Of a DNA stretch of 64,000 nucleotides, positions 1-8,654 are shown in pieces. Positions within the stretch are counted from its first letter, which is position 1, and the number at the start of each line of letters is the position of its first letter. The stretch lies in the NCBI RefSeq assembly GCF_000244755.1, contig NZ_AHOO02000011.1, positions 214,001-278,000 of the forward strand, in the 5' to 3' direction. The translations under genes and the position numbers were made by a program. Under the pieces are notes generated by a model, which was not told where the DNA came from, did not search any database, and was given only the letters and a program-made list of their open reading frames with translations. This DNA is from Leptospira licerasiae serovar Varillal str. VAR 010. Lineage in GTDB: Bacteria; Spirochaetota; Leptospiria; Leptospirales; Leptospiraceae.

Positions 1-76
1 CTCTAAAACCTTTTGCGGTTTTTAGGATTTTTTTACGACGATTCTTGTGTATGGTTCCGTTTGTTGCGCGTGGCAT
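1..76 (-). CDS. rplT: 50S ribosomal protein L20, N-terminal fragment (cut by window edge)
   Basis: Reading the minus strand from 76, an ATG opens 25 codons to the window edge, beginning [16 protein letters not shown] and continuing ILKTAKGFR. The basic start and the K-x-AKG-[YF]-R motif match the N-terminus of L20, a 23S rRNA-binding assembly protein. The ATG overlaps the rpmI stop codon in a TAATG junction, so translational coupling with rpmI is likely. Downstream position after rpmI is the usual place of rplT. Only the beginning is in the window. Confidence 0.9.
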   Translation of the reverse strand, partial: MPRATNGTIHKNRRKKILKTAKGFR

Positions 77-279
77 TATCGAACTCCGTAAGGCATGAGT
101 CTAACGATTGCTTTCCAATCCGCATCCACTACCAAGGTCATTCCTCTGAGACGACGACGTCTTTTAGGTCCTTTTTTGGTAAGAATGTGACGGGTGTTCA
201 TACTCTTCCGTTTTATTTTATTATTTTTGGAAAACTTGAACCGTTTTGCTGCGGCTCTATTTGTTTTAAGCTTAGGCAT
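76..279 (-). CDS. rpmI: 50S ribosomal protein L35
   Basis: A 67-residue, strongly basic protein with the family start [15 protein letters not shown] and a Lys/Arg-rich middle ([10 protein letters not shown]). L35 is a small protein of the large ribosomal subunit. Length fits the family (about 64-67 residues). It follows infC by 35 bases and its stop overlaps the start of rplT, so infC-rpmI-rplT is one transcription unit as in most bacteria. The ending is slightly unusual (MPYGVR) but the whole chain is open and colinear. Confidence 0.95.
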   Translation of the reverse strand: MPKLKTNRAAAKRFKFSKNNKIKRKSMNTRHILTKKGPKRRRRLRGMTLVVDADWKAIVRLMPYGVR

Positions 280-314
280 TTCCCCTACCTCGATAATTCC
301 TGGATCTTTATACT

Positions 315-863
315 CTATTGCTTTGCAGCAAGAGGTGTGATAACTACAACGATTTGGCGGCCGTCTAACACTGGTTCTCTTTCCGGAGTACCGACCGATT
401 TCAAATCTTCTACCATTCGATTGACTACGTTCATTCCGAGTTCGGAGTGCATCATTTCACGACCGCGAAAGCGAAGGCTGACTTTAACTTTGTCCCCTTT
501 TTGAAGAAACTCCACTGCGTGGCGCTTTTTAATTTCGTAATCATGTTGTTCGATCCTTGGACGGATCTTTACTTCTTTTACGTTGATTACGTGTTGTTTC
601 TTCTTAGCTTCCTTACTCTTTTTAAGTAGTTCGAACTTATATTTACCGTAATCGATGATCTTGCAGACATGAATTTCTTGGTCGCCGGATACTTCTACCA
701 GGTCCAAGTTTTCTTCTTTAGCGCGCCGTAAAGCCTCGTCAAAAGAAACGATCATTACTCCGTCATCCGACACCAATCTTACCTGGGATACCCCTGTAAT
801 TTTCTCATTAATTCTATGAGTAAATAGTTTATCGGTGGGTTTCGGTTGAGGCCTCTTCTGCAT
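315..863 (-). CDS. infC: Translation initiation factor IF-3
   Basis: 182 residues, normal for IF-3. The N-terminal domain has the typical HRINEKI and VRLVSDDG segment (about residues 16-38) and the C-terminal domain has [13 protein letters not shown] (about 124-136), which binds 16S rRNA and prevents subunit joining. It starts with ATG at 863 with a GGAG Shine-Dalgarno 5-6 bases upstream, not the rare AUU start used by enterobacterial infC, so the classic AUU autoregulation is not evident here. It lies between thrS and rpmI; a 250-base gap with a palindromic repeat separates it from thrS. Confidence 0.96.
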   Translation of the reverse strand: MQKRPQPKPTDKLFTHRINEKITGVSQVRLVSDDGVMIVSFDEALRRAKEENLDLVEVSGDQEIHVCKIIDYGKYKFELLKKSKEAKKKQHVINVKEVKIRPRIEQHDYEIKKRHAVEFLQKGDKVKVSLRFRGREMMHSELGMNVVNRMVEDLKSVGTPEREPVLDGRQIVVVITPLAAKQ

Positions 864-984
864 TCAATCTCCGGTTTTTTCCAATTTTTTGGCTAGTAGG
901 CTAGCTTTCAAGCGATTTTCTCTACAGATAGCCTAATACATCAAGTAGAATTTAGTCCGGGAGACACAGAATGGGAAAGACGCA

Positions 985-1113
985 GTGTTTTTTTCTCACG
1001 CAGAGACGCGGAGCCGCAGAGGGGTTAAATGTATGAAATTAAACCCAAAAACTCTCTGCGTCTTGGCGGCTCTGCGTGCAAATAAACCTCTGTGGCTTTT
1101 TACGCTCTGCGTT
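985..1113. repeat. Palindromic intergenic repeat (CACGCAGAG family), copy 1
   Basis: Arms at 997-1021 and 1054-1078 are inverted copies (CACGCAGAGACGC... against ...CGGCTCTGCGTG) with about 4 mismatches in 25 bases, enclosing an AT-rich loop. Further half-arms (CTCTGTGGC, GCTCTGCG) continue to about 1135 and overlap the last codons of thrS. The same core starts at 3166 and 40002. No protein is apparent; the short ORFs here are by-products of the palindrome. It could form a long mRNA hairpin between thrS and infC. Confidence 0.8.
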
Positions 1114-3069
1114 TTACAAACCCTCTGCGACTTCTTTTTCGAGGAGGGCCTTAAACTCGGAATAAGACATAGAAATTGTTTCTTCCGAGCCTCGTTTTCG
1201 GACCGCAACTGTGCCTGAATCCTTCTCCTTTTGGCCCAAAACCAGAAGGTAATTTGCCTTTTTTAAGATGGAGTCTCGGATTTTAGCGCCGATCTTCTCA
1301 TTTCGAAAATCACCTTCTGCTCTAAAACCGGATTCAATCAGATTTTTTAGGATCTCGGATCCATAATCCTGCACATTTTCAGTTACAGTCAGAACGCGTA
1401 TTTGGTTAGGAGAAATCCAAAGCGGGAACTTTCCTTCGAAATGTTCTATTAATATCCCTATAAATCTTTCCAAAGATCCATAGATTGCCCTATGGATCAT
1501 GACAGGTCTTTTTTTCGCTCCGTCTGAATCGGTATAATCCAATTCGAAACGATCCGGCATGGAGAAGTCTATCTGGACAGTTCCACATTGCCACATCCTT
1601 CCGATAGAATCCTTGATATTAAATTCTATTTTAGGTCCGTAGAATGCGCCTTCTCCTTCTTTAATGGAGAATGGAATATTTCTTTTTTCCAAGGCTTGCT
1701 TGAGAGCGTTGGTTGCAAATTCCCAATCCTCGTCCTTACCTTGGGACTTTTCTGGACGAGTAGCGATATAAGTTTTAAATTCTTGGAATCCGAACTTCTT
1801 ATACACATTAAAAGTGAAGTCTATGATATCCAATACTTCTGCTTCCAGATATTCCAAAGGTGCATAGATATGAGCGTCATCCTGAGTGAATGCTCTTACT
1901 CTGAAAAGTCCATGAAGAACTCCATGCAACTCATGACGATGTACACTTCCTAATTCTGCGAATCGAAGAGGAAGTTCTCTGTAAGAATGAAGATGGTGTT
2001 TGTAAATCAAACTACAACCCGGACAGTTCATCGGTTTGATCGCGAATTCTTCTTCGTCGATATCAACAAAATACATGTTTTCGTTGAAGTTGTCCCAGTG
2101 ACCGCTTCTTCTCCACAACTCAGAAGAAAGTACGGCAGGAGTTTTAATTTCTTGGTATCCACGTTTAGCACATTCTTTACGAATATAATCTGCTAACGCA
2201 TTCCAAAGAGTAGTTCCCTTAGGATGCCAGAAAGGAAAACCAGGTGCTTCCGGTTGGAAAGAGAATAGATCCATTTCTTTTCCGATCTTTCTATGATCTC
2301 TTTTCTTAGCTTCTTCCATTTGGAAGATATACTCATCCAATTCCTTCTTACTAGGAAATGCGATCCCGTAAATTCGAGTGAGCATACGATTGTTTTTGTC
2401 CGCTTTCCAGTAAGCTCCAGAAAGTGCGGTCAATTTGAACGCTTTCAAAAATCCGGAACGAGGGATATGAGGTCCTCTACAAAGATCGAACCATTCTCCC
2501 ATCCCGTAGATAGAAACTTTTTCGTCTGGAATTTGGCCAACGATCTCTATCTTGTAGTTCTCTCCCATTTTTTCAAAAACGGAGATCGCTTCTTTTTTGT
2601 CCCAGACCTTGCGAAAAACTTCGTGATCCGCATCTACGATCTTCTTCATTTCCGCTTCTATCTTAGGAAAATCTTCCGGAGTGATCACAGTCTCTGTGAA
2701 ATCTATATCATAATAGAAGAAGCCGGGGCCATTTTCGATCACAGGACCAACGGTTAGTTTTGCATCTTTATATAAATTCTGGACCGCCATTCCGAGTAAG
2801 TGAGCTGCGGAATGTTGGAAGGTTTCCCAACCCTCTTTGTCTTGGAAGGTCAAAACTTCTAACTTAGGCGTGGTGTTCGGGGTGGTTGTGGAATCGATGG
2901 TCCGGCTTAAATCCAAAACGTTTGTGCCATCCAAGCGGACTGCTAACGCCTTGTTCTTTAAGAACGGAAGTTGAGACTCTATAAAATCCTTATAGGAAGA
3001 ACCGGCGGACACCTCTTTAGAGCTTCCATCCGGTAAGATAAATTTGACTGACTGATTTTGAACTGCCAC
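1114..3069 (-). CDS. thrS: Threonyl-tRNA synthetase
   Basis: Class II aminoacyl-tRNA synthetase charging tRNA-Thr. In order: TGS domain (begins KFILPDGS), editing domain with HSAAH and CRGPH, then the catalytic core with the zinc ligands Cys in MNCPGC, His in QDDAHIY and His in MIHRAIYG (about residues 349, 400 and 526 from this start), and the anticodon-binding domain. I place the start at GTG 3069 because AGGGG lies 5 bases upstream and the TGS domain begins at once; ATG 3087 and TTG 3114 are in-frame alternatives. The C-terminus (VAEGL) runs into a palindromic repeat. It heads thrS-infC-rpmI-rplT. Confidence 0.96.
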   Translation of the reverse strand: MAVQNQSVKFILPDGSSKEVSAGSSYKDFIESQLPFLKNKALAVRLDGTNVLDLSRTIDSTTTPNTTPKLEVLTFQDKEGWETFQHSAAHLLGMAVQNLYKDAKLTVGPVIENGPGFFYYDIDFTETVITPEDFPKIEAEMKKIVDADHEVFRKVWDKKEAISVFEKMGENYKIEIVGQIPDEKVSIYGMGEWFDLCRGPHIPRSGFLKAFKLTALSGAYWKADKNNRMLTRIYGIAFPSKKELDEYIFQMEEAKKRDHRKIGKEMDLFSFQPEAPGFPFWHPKGTTLWNALADYIRKECAKRGYQEIKTPAVLSSELWRRSGHWDNFNENMYFVDIDEEEFAIKPMNCPGCSLIYKHHLHSYRELPLRFAELGSVHRHELHGVLHGLFRVRAFTQDDAHIYAPLEYLEAEVLDIIDFTFNVYKKFGFQEFKTYIATRPEKSQGKDEDWEFATNALKQALEKRNIPFSIKEGEGAFYGPKIEFNIKDSIGRMWQCGTVQIDFSMPDRFELDYTDSDGAKKRPVMIHRAIYGSLERFIGILIEHFEGKFPLWISPNQIRVLTVTENVQDYGSEILKNLIESGFRAEGDFRNEKIGAKIRDSILKKANYLLVLGQKEKDSGTVAVRKRGSEETISMSYSEFKALLEKEVAEGL

Positions 3070-3430
3070 AGCTACCCCTGCTTCCATTCCGTCGATACAC
3101 GGTTTTTTTCGCAAGCCTGTTGGGAAAAAGGTGCAGAGTTTATGAGAGGCTCAAGAGGGCTTTGTCACGCAGAGACGCAAAGACTCAGAAGGAAAAAATT
3201 AACATTTCAAAATTCCTCCGCGGCTTTGCGCCTCTGCGTGCGAAGAAACCGCGGCAGCGATGCGTAGATCTTTAGTCCGGGCTTTGCCCGGATGAGCGCG
3301 AATGCGCGAAATCGAAGCAGCGCGACCCGAGCGACAGCGAGTGGAGCCGCCCAAATCCTTTGTTGGAGTTCCTACAAAATTCTGGGTGTTTCCACTTGAC
3401 CCTTACCTTCGGTGCGAAAGCCTGTCCTTA
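3070..3430. repeat. Composite palindromic repeat between thrS and carA, copy 2
   Basis: This gap holds an inverted pair (arms 3166-3194 and 3213-3240, CACGCAGAG type) followed by a second module at about 3246-3354: a hairpin around TAGTCCGGGC/GCCCGGATGAGCGCG, then a GC-rich stretch ending GGAGCCGCCC. The same two modules occur in the same order at 40002-40196. A half palindrome TGTTGGAGTTCCTACA follows at about 3362. The module is open in the carA frame back to 3302, giving a spurious N-terminal extension. The bidirectional thrS/carA promoters must lie here or be displaced by the repeat. Confidence 0.75.
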
Positions 3431-4519
3431 ATGAAAGCGTTCTTGGTTTTAGAAAACGGGGACGTATACGAAGGTGAATCCTTCGGCTACGAAGCCCAAT
3501 CCGTCGGGGAAATCGTCTTTAATACTTCCATGGCGGGTTACCAGGAAATCCTGACTGACCCATCCTACGCCAACCAAATCGTAACTCTCACCTACCCGAT
3601 GATTGGGAACTATGGGATCCATCCAGACAACATGGAATCCGGAAAGATCCAAGCGGCGGGAATGATCGTGAAAGAATATGTGGATCGCCCTTCCAACTTC
3701 AAAGCCCAAAAGACATTATCTCAATTTTTAAAAGATTATAAAATTCCAGGAATCCAAGGGATCGATACCCGAAAGTTAACTCGCTTCATTCGCACGAATG
3801 GGGCTCCTAACGGCGGGATCTTCGTTGCGAACGAATACTCGGATTCCTTTTTAGCGGAAGTGAAAAAATTTCCGGGGATCGCAGATGCTGACCTCGCGAA
3901 AGTTGTCACCACAGATAAAAAATACGAGTTCGGGTCTGCCGCCGGAAAAAAATATAAACTCGCTGTTTACGATTACGGAGTGAAGACTAATATCCTTAGG
4001 CTTCTGGACGCTGCCGGTTTTGCGGTCTCCGTTTATCCGGCCCAAACTCCTGCTTCGGAAATTATGAAAGATGGAGTGGATGCATTCTTTCTTTCGAATG
4101 GTCCTGGCGATCCAGCTGCTTGCACTTACGCGATCGATTCCACAAAAGCTATATTAGAAAAAAATTATCCTCTTTTCGGGATCTGTTTGGGTCATCAGAT
4201 CATCGGCCTGACCTTGGGCAAAAAAACAGAAAAAATGAAATTCGGGCATAGAGGCGGGAACCAACCCGTAAAAAGCCTGGAAACCGGCAAGGTGGAGATT
4301 ACCTCCCAGAATCATGGCTTTGCTGTGGTTGCAGAATCCTCCGAAAAGGAGCCGATCTCTTTTATCAACCTGAACGATGATACTGTAGAAGGTATTCTAA
4401 AATCAGGTTATCCTCTTCTCTCCGTTCAATACCATCCGGAAAGTTCTCCTGGTCCGAATGACAGTAGATATTTGTTCCAGAAATTTTATGATTTAGTGGA
4501 TTCTTCTAAGAAGAAGTAG
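3431..4519 (+). CDS. carA: Carbamoyl phosphate synthase small (glutaminase) subunit
   Basis: 362 residues from ATG 3431, normal for CarA. It hydrolyses glutamine and passes ammonia to CarB for pyrimidine and arginine synthesis. The N-terminal domain begins [15 protein letters not shown]; the class I amidotransferase domain shows the nucleophile Cys252 in FGICLGHQ and the His335/Glu337 pair in [10 protein letters not shown]. The reading frame is open further upstream to 3302, but that part is repeat sequence and I exclude it. No strong Shine-Dalgarno is seen. carB is not adjacent but at 51.8-55.1 kb on the other strand. Confidence 0.96.
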   Translation: MKAFLVLENGDVYEGESFGYEAQSVGEIVFNTSMAGYQEILTDPSYANQIVTLTYPMIGNYGIHPDNMESGKIQAAGMIVKEYVDRPSNFKAQKTLSQFLKDYKIPGIQGIDTRKLTRFIRTNGAPNGGIFVANEYSDSFLAEVKKFPGIADADLAKVVTTDKKYEFGSAAGKKYKLAVYDYGVKTNILRLLDAAGFAVSVYPAQTPASEIMKDGVDAFFLSNGPGDPAACTYAIDSTKAILEKNYPLFGICLGHQIIGLTLGKKTEKMKFGHRGGNQPVKSLETGKVEITSQNHGFAVVAESSEKEPISFINLNDDTVEGILKSGYPLLSVQYHPESSPGPNDSRYLFQKFYDLVDSSKKK

Positions 4520-4533
4520 TTTGGTGTGCGAGT

Positions 4534-4685
4534 CCATGTTGGAATTCCGACATGGATTTGCAGGTGTGGATGCGGTTGACGAAATGAGGGATTTGTGGTA
4601 GGCGTGTAAGCGCTCTCCCACGAGCCACTCCCCCCTCCCGAATCTGGGTGGGGGCGGTCTTAATCCCATTGTAGGAGTTCCTACA
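4534..4685. repeat. 150-bp repeat unit, left copy
   Basis: The unit opens with an imperfect palindrome around ATGTTGGAATTCCGACAT (4533-4556) and closes with TGTAGGAGTTCCTACA (4670-4685). Between them are GACGAAATGAGGGATTT, GTGGTAGGCG, CTCTCCCACGAGCCACTCCCCC and a short GGGTGGGGGC stretch. The same blocks occur in the same order and orientation at 6319-6469. It fills the gap between carA and the SRPBCC lipoprotein gene. Confidence 0.85.
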
Positions 4686-4705
4686 ATTTAACTCTTAGCT
4701 CCGAT

Positions 4706-5338
4706 TTACTTTTTCGACTTCAGCAAAGTCTCCAGTTTATCGAAAGAACTATTCCAACCCACTGTCATGATCTGCCTCATTCCCAAGAAAGTTTGACGTT
4801 CCGTCTCAGTGGCTTCACCAAAAACTTCCCATTTAACTGTTACTTTCGTTTTTTTCTTTCCATCTTCTTCGAAAGTCACTGTGGTTAAAAGCATATCAGG
4901 ATAAGTAGAAGAGAAAGGAGGTTTAGATAAATTTCCTTCTTTATCGCAAAAGTTCTGCGTATAGATCAGTAAGCTAGGAGGACCTATCTTTTTATAATTC
5001 AATTTCCCATATTTAGTAACTCCATCAGAAGTTGTCATGGCCCATTGAGAAGTTCCGCCTTCTTTCAGACCGACATTGATGAAGGTCATAGAAGCGCCAG
5101 CCGGTCCCAACCATTTCGCAAATCGATCAGGCTTAATCCACATTTCAAACATCGTTTTGATATCCGCATCGAACGAATGACTAATAAGAAATGTATCTTT
5201 CCCAGATGTTTCATCGTCGGGAGAAGTTTTAGTAACGTTCAAGGTTGCGCAGCCAAATAGAAGTGCGAAACTGATCACGATTACAAAGTGCGAAATCATT
5301 TTTGGTTTCATCATAAGATTTTTCTCTGAACTAAACAT
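4706..5338 (-). CDS. SRPBCC/AHSA1-domain lipoprotein
   Basis: 210 residues. The N-terminus has a signal peptide ending in a lipobox, FALLFGC (Cys about residue 29), so the protein is probably lipid-anchored and outside the cytoplasm. The rest is an AHSA1/START-like fold: FDADIKTMFEMWIKPDRFAKWLGPAG, then a KVTVKWEVFG strand and a C-terminal helix (GWNSSFDKLETLL). Such domains bind hydrophobic ligands in a cavity; no substrate can be named. Start may be ATG 5338 or ATG 5314/5311, which give a more usual signal peptide. It is third in an arsR-led operon, 10 bases after the cytosolic AHSA1 gene. A lipoprotein AHSA1 is uncommon. Confidence 0.85.
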   Translation of the reverse strand: MFSSEKNLMMKPKMISHFVIVISFALLFGCATLNVTKTSPDDETSGKDTFLISHSFDADIKTMFEMWIKPDRFAKWLGPAGASMTFINVGLKEGGTSQWAMTTSDGVTKYGKLNYKKIGPPSLLIYTQNFCDKEGNLSKPPFSSTYPDMLLTTVTFEEDGKKKTKVTVKWEVFGEATETERQTFLGMRQIMTVGWNSSFDKLETLLKSKK

Positions 5339-5348
5339 CGTTGCCCGA

Positions 5349-5817
5349 TTATTTCAATTTTTCCAAATACTTAGCAAGGTTGCCGATATGCTGCTTAGCA
5401 CCTTCGATGGCTCCATATTTTTCATTCACTCTTTCAAGTTCCTCTTTGTTCGGGAAGACCTGCTCCATTGTTAGGTTCGTTCCTTCTCCAGCCTCTTCGA
5501 ATATGATCTTAGATTCAAAATGCACGTCCTGATGGCCTTCCCCATCACCAAGATGCTTGTAGAGAATGTGATGAGGCTTTTTGATATCAGTGAATTGGAT
5601 CTTGTTTTTATAATCATGTCCGTCGGGTCCATGCATAGTAAAATCCCAAATCCCTCCATTGGTAAAATCCATATGCTTTGTAGTTAATGTAAATCCATCC
5701 GGTCCCCACCATTCTGATAGATGTTCAGGCGTTGACCATACTTCGAAGATAAGTTCTGCCGGAACGTCAAAGTATCTTTTGTAAATGACTTTGTTACCTT
5801 CGATAATTGTTTCTACG

Positions 5818-5831
<14 letters not shown>
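5349..5831 (-). CDS. SRPBCC/AHSA1-domain protein
   Basis: 160 residues without a signal peptide. The family pattern is clear: [33 protein letters not shown] at about 18-50 and a C-terminal WxxH-like helix region ([17 protein letters not shown]). These START-like domains are commonly encoded beside ArsR regulators and some bind small hydrophobic ligands; the ligand is unknown. The start is GTG 5831, backed by AAGGAGAG five bases upstream, and overlaps the arsR end by 14 bases, so it is translationally coupled to arsR. Confidence 0.88.
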
Positions 5832-6147
<316 letters not shown>

Positions 6148-6153
6148 AATCCA

Positions 6154-6210
6154 TTATTTAAATATATATTTAAATAAGTCAATATTTAATTAAATATATA
6201 TTTAAATAAT
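6154..6210. promoter_or_regulatory. Tandem AT-only palindromes upstream of arsR, probable operator
   Basis: Positions 6154-6177 are a perfect 24-base palindrome made of TTATTTAAATAT and its complement. A second palindrome, TTAAATATATATTTAA, sits at 6190-6205 and continues into AATAATG. The core AAATATATATTT is shared by both, centred about 32 bases apart (three helical turns). They lie 7-60 bases upstream of the arsR ATG, where an autorepressor would block the promoter. The role as operator is inference. Confidence 0.65.
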
Positions 6211-6318
6211 GAAGCCGGCTAAAGAATGGAAGATTTAAGAATCTCTTTTGGGAGCAAGGGTCGGAATTTCAAAAAGGTTTCAGCTTTATGATTTCGAGGA
6301 AGTTTTTGAGAAATAAGC

Positions 6319-6469
6319 GATGTTGGAATTCCAACATCAGATGGAATAGAAGTATGTTATTGACGAAGTAAGGGATTTATGGTAGGCGAGAACGAGCTCT
6401 CCCACGGGCCACTCCCCCCCACCCAATGCAGGGTGGGGGCAATCTTAAACTCATGTAGGAACTCCTACA
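6319..6469. repeat. 150-bp repeat unit, right copy
   Basis: Starts with the perfect palindrome GATGTTGGAATTCCAACATC (6319-6338) and ends with TGTAGGAACTCCTACA (6454-6469). Internal blocks GACGAAGTAAGGGATTT, ATGGTAGGCG, CTCTCCCACGGGCCACTCCCCC and CAGGGTGGGGGC match the copy at 4534-4685 in order and direction. With that copy it brackets the arsR cassette. The rest of the 6148-6489 gap is the arsR operator and AT-rich sequence. Confidence 0.85.
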
Positions 6470-6489
6470 ATGACATCTCGCAAATAAAA

Positions 6490-8652
6490 TCAGGATTCTT
6501 CTATGAGTTCCAACATTCTTTCTTTCTCTCTGGTATCCGCAGGATAACAAAGAGTTTGGTTGGCTGTAGAAGTCTGAAAATCTTTGTTCTTTCTGTCCAA
6601 TTCTACAATTCTATTTCGTATCTTACGAACTACGATCTGGGTTTCTTCCCTATCTTTTCCGTCCAGAACGACTACATATTTCCCTTGGCCGACTCTATAA
6701 CAATAGTCCGTTTCTCCTAAATTTTCCTGGATAGACGTCCTTAGCTCCTCACAATAATGAGCGAAAAATCCCGCACCCTTAATGCGGACCATTCTGGTTG
6801 CATTTTGAACTTTGAAAACTGTAAGACTGAAAGGTGTTCCTATCTTGGAAGCTCTCGAGATCGCTTCGTCTATTCTTGATTCAACAGGACTGAAAGGATC
6901 TCTGAATACTGCGTCTCTTTCTTCCAACATTAATAAGTTGGAGAGCACTGGAGAGGCAATTTCGGAAATCCCAACCGCGGTCTCTCGATCCGTATCCGTC
7001 CAAGGTCTTTCCGTTTCGTGAATGAATAACATTCCCACAAGCCAGTTTAAGTTTAAAAAGGGAAGAATGTCGAAATCATGCATGAGCCCGATCTCATCGT
7101 TTGATAACTGCGATAATAGTTCCGGATTTTTTCTAAAATTAGCGATTCGGAATACTCCTGGAACGTTAGCGACTATCCCGACTAAGTTAGAATCCAGTCC
7201 CAGTCTGAATTTTCCGGAAGTATCCGGAGTGAGTAAATTTGTTCCGAAAACTTTGTATTCTTTTCTGGTGCTTCTATCTAAGAGTAAGAAACTCCAACGC
7301 CTAAGCCCGAGTTCTTTTTTCAATACTTCCACCAAATAGTCATATGCCTCGTCCATATCTCGGACTCCGGCAAGGTCTCTTGCAGTAGAAAGTATTCTTT
7401 CGTTACTTTTGACTACTTGGTTCAGGCGATCGTTCTCTTGGTGAAGCGCTTCCAGATCCATGATCCTTCTTAAGACGGAACCGGCCATTTCCCCTACGAT
7501 CTTTAAGAACTCGAGATCCTCGATCGTATAATCTTCGCCCTCTATAGTTTTACTTAATATAATAATTCCATAAAATTCGTCGTAGCTACGAATAGGAATT
7601 AGCATCTCTGCTTCCGTTTTTTCGAGGATCTCTTTCTCCTTTTTAGGTGGAGAATGTTTTAAGATCTCTTTTGCATACACTACCGACGGAGTTTTTAAAG
7701 CTGCTTGATAACTTTCATCCCCAACTTCTAAGACCCAATCAGGATCGGCGCCTATTCCTTGAGCTTCCACGACTCTAAGGACATCATATTCTCCATTTGT
7801 AGAAGAGAATATTACTATGGATTCTGCCCCGATCTGCCCCTGGATGGAAAAACTTAAGTTCTCGAAAAAATTGGTAAAATCTTTAGATGCGGAAATCTCT
7901 TTAGAAATTTCGAAAGCAGATAAATAGTTCTCTAATTTTTTACGGGACGCTATCTGTAGGTCGATAGGCATCGTAGAATAATCGGAATCATCGTCGAATA
8001 AGAACTGCGCATTCTCAGTATCGTTTTGTTCTTTGCTGAAAGGGCGACCTGCTTCTTGGCTTGCCTGGTTTTCAGCATCCTTGACCCAATCGTCAAACGG
8101 ATCTTTAATTGTATCCGGCTTGGAGAGTCCAGACGGAATTTCTTCCTCTTCTTTTACTTCTTCCGCTTTTGACAATAAACCTTTCGCTGGAGTTTCTTCC
8201 GAAAGATCTCCGAAATCTGCACCTAGATCCGAATCCCCTAATCCCAATCCAAGATCAGGATCTACTTCAAAATCAGATTCTTCTTCTGCAGCAGAACCGA
8301 AGTCCGTGGAAGACAGATCGAAATCAGTGTTTACGTTTTCTCCAAAACTTTCCGAACCGAAATCGATATCTCCGAAATCCGCAGATGGGGAATCGAAACT
8401 AAAATCTTCTTCGGAGGAAGTAGAAGCAGTTGCCGGCTCAAAGTTAGTAGGATCTTCATAAACGGAAGGCGCTTTCTCCTTTCGCCCGCCGAAGTCCATA
8501 GCCTTTTCCAAAAGTCCTTTGGCACGTACTGCCATGGATTTTTTTAAAAGAGAAGGTTTTTCTACTCCGGAAACCGCAACCGAAGATGTTTTAGCTCCGG
8601 ATTCCAAATTCCCGGAACGAATAAGACGAGTGACCTTGTCTAACAAACCCAT
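6490..8652 (-). CDS. GAF-domain protein with acidic N-terminus and degenerate GGDEF-like C-terminus
   Basis: 720 residues from ATG 8652. Roughly: residues 1-60 basic/amphipathic with repeated GLL-x-KA segments, 60-200 very acidic (FGDL/DFGD repeats), 225-400 and 430-570 two GAF-like sensor domains, 585-715 a GGDEF-like fold in which the signature loop reads RVGQGKYVVVL, so diguanylate cyclase activity is unlikely. Probably a cytoplasmic signalling or scaffold protein. It follows the acidic repeat gene with stop and start about 3 bases apart, and both share FGDLDLG-type acidic motifs, suggesting joint function. An upstream TTG (8658) is a possible alternative start. Confidence 0.8.
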   Translation of the reverse strand: MGLLDKVTRLIRSGNLESGAKTSSVAVSGVEKPSLLKKSMAVRAKGLLEKAMDFGGRKEKAPSVYEDPTNFEPATASTSSEEDFSFDSPSADFGDIDFGSESFGENVNTDFDLSSTDFGSAAEEESDFEVDPDLGLGLGDSDLGADFGDLSEETPAKGLLSKAEEVKEEEEIPSGLSKPDTIKDPFDDWVKDAENQASQEAGRPFSKEQNDTENAQFLFDDDSDYSTMPIDLQIASRKKLENYLSAFEISKEISASKDFTNFFENLSFSIQGQIGAESIVIFSSTNGEYDVLRVVEAQGIGADPDWVLEVGDESYQAALKTPSVVYAKEILKHSPPKKEKEILEKTEAEMLIPIRSYDEFYGIIILSKTIEGEDYTIEDLEFLKIVGEMAGSVLRRIMDLEALHQENDRLNQVVKSNERILSTARDLAGVRDMDEAYDYLVEVLKKELGLRRWSFLLLDRSTRKEYKVFGTNLLTPDTSGKFRLGLDSNLVGIVANVPGVFRIANFRKNPELLSQLSNDEIGLMHDFDILPFLNLNWLVGMLFIHETERPWTDTDRETAVGISEIASPVLSNLLMLEERDAVFRDPFSPVESRIDEAISRASKIGTPFSLTVFKVQNATRMVRIKGAGFFAHYCEELRTSIQENLGETDYCYRVGQGKYVVVLDGKDREETQIVVRKIRNRIVELDRKNKDFQTSTANQTLCYPADTREKERMLELIEES

Positions 8653-8654
8653 CG

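Noticed and set aside
315..863. AUU start and infC autoregulation as in E. coli
   Set aside because: An ATG with a proper Shine-Dalgarno is present at 863.
985..1218. Small ORFs of 70-77 residues on both strands
   Set aside because: Both are products of the palindromic repeat, which reads open in several frames.
3302..3430. N-terminal extension of carA
   Set aside because: The extra 43 residues are encoded by repeat sequence and CarA proteins start at the [10 protein letters not shown] segment.
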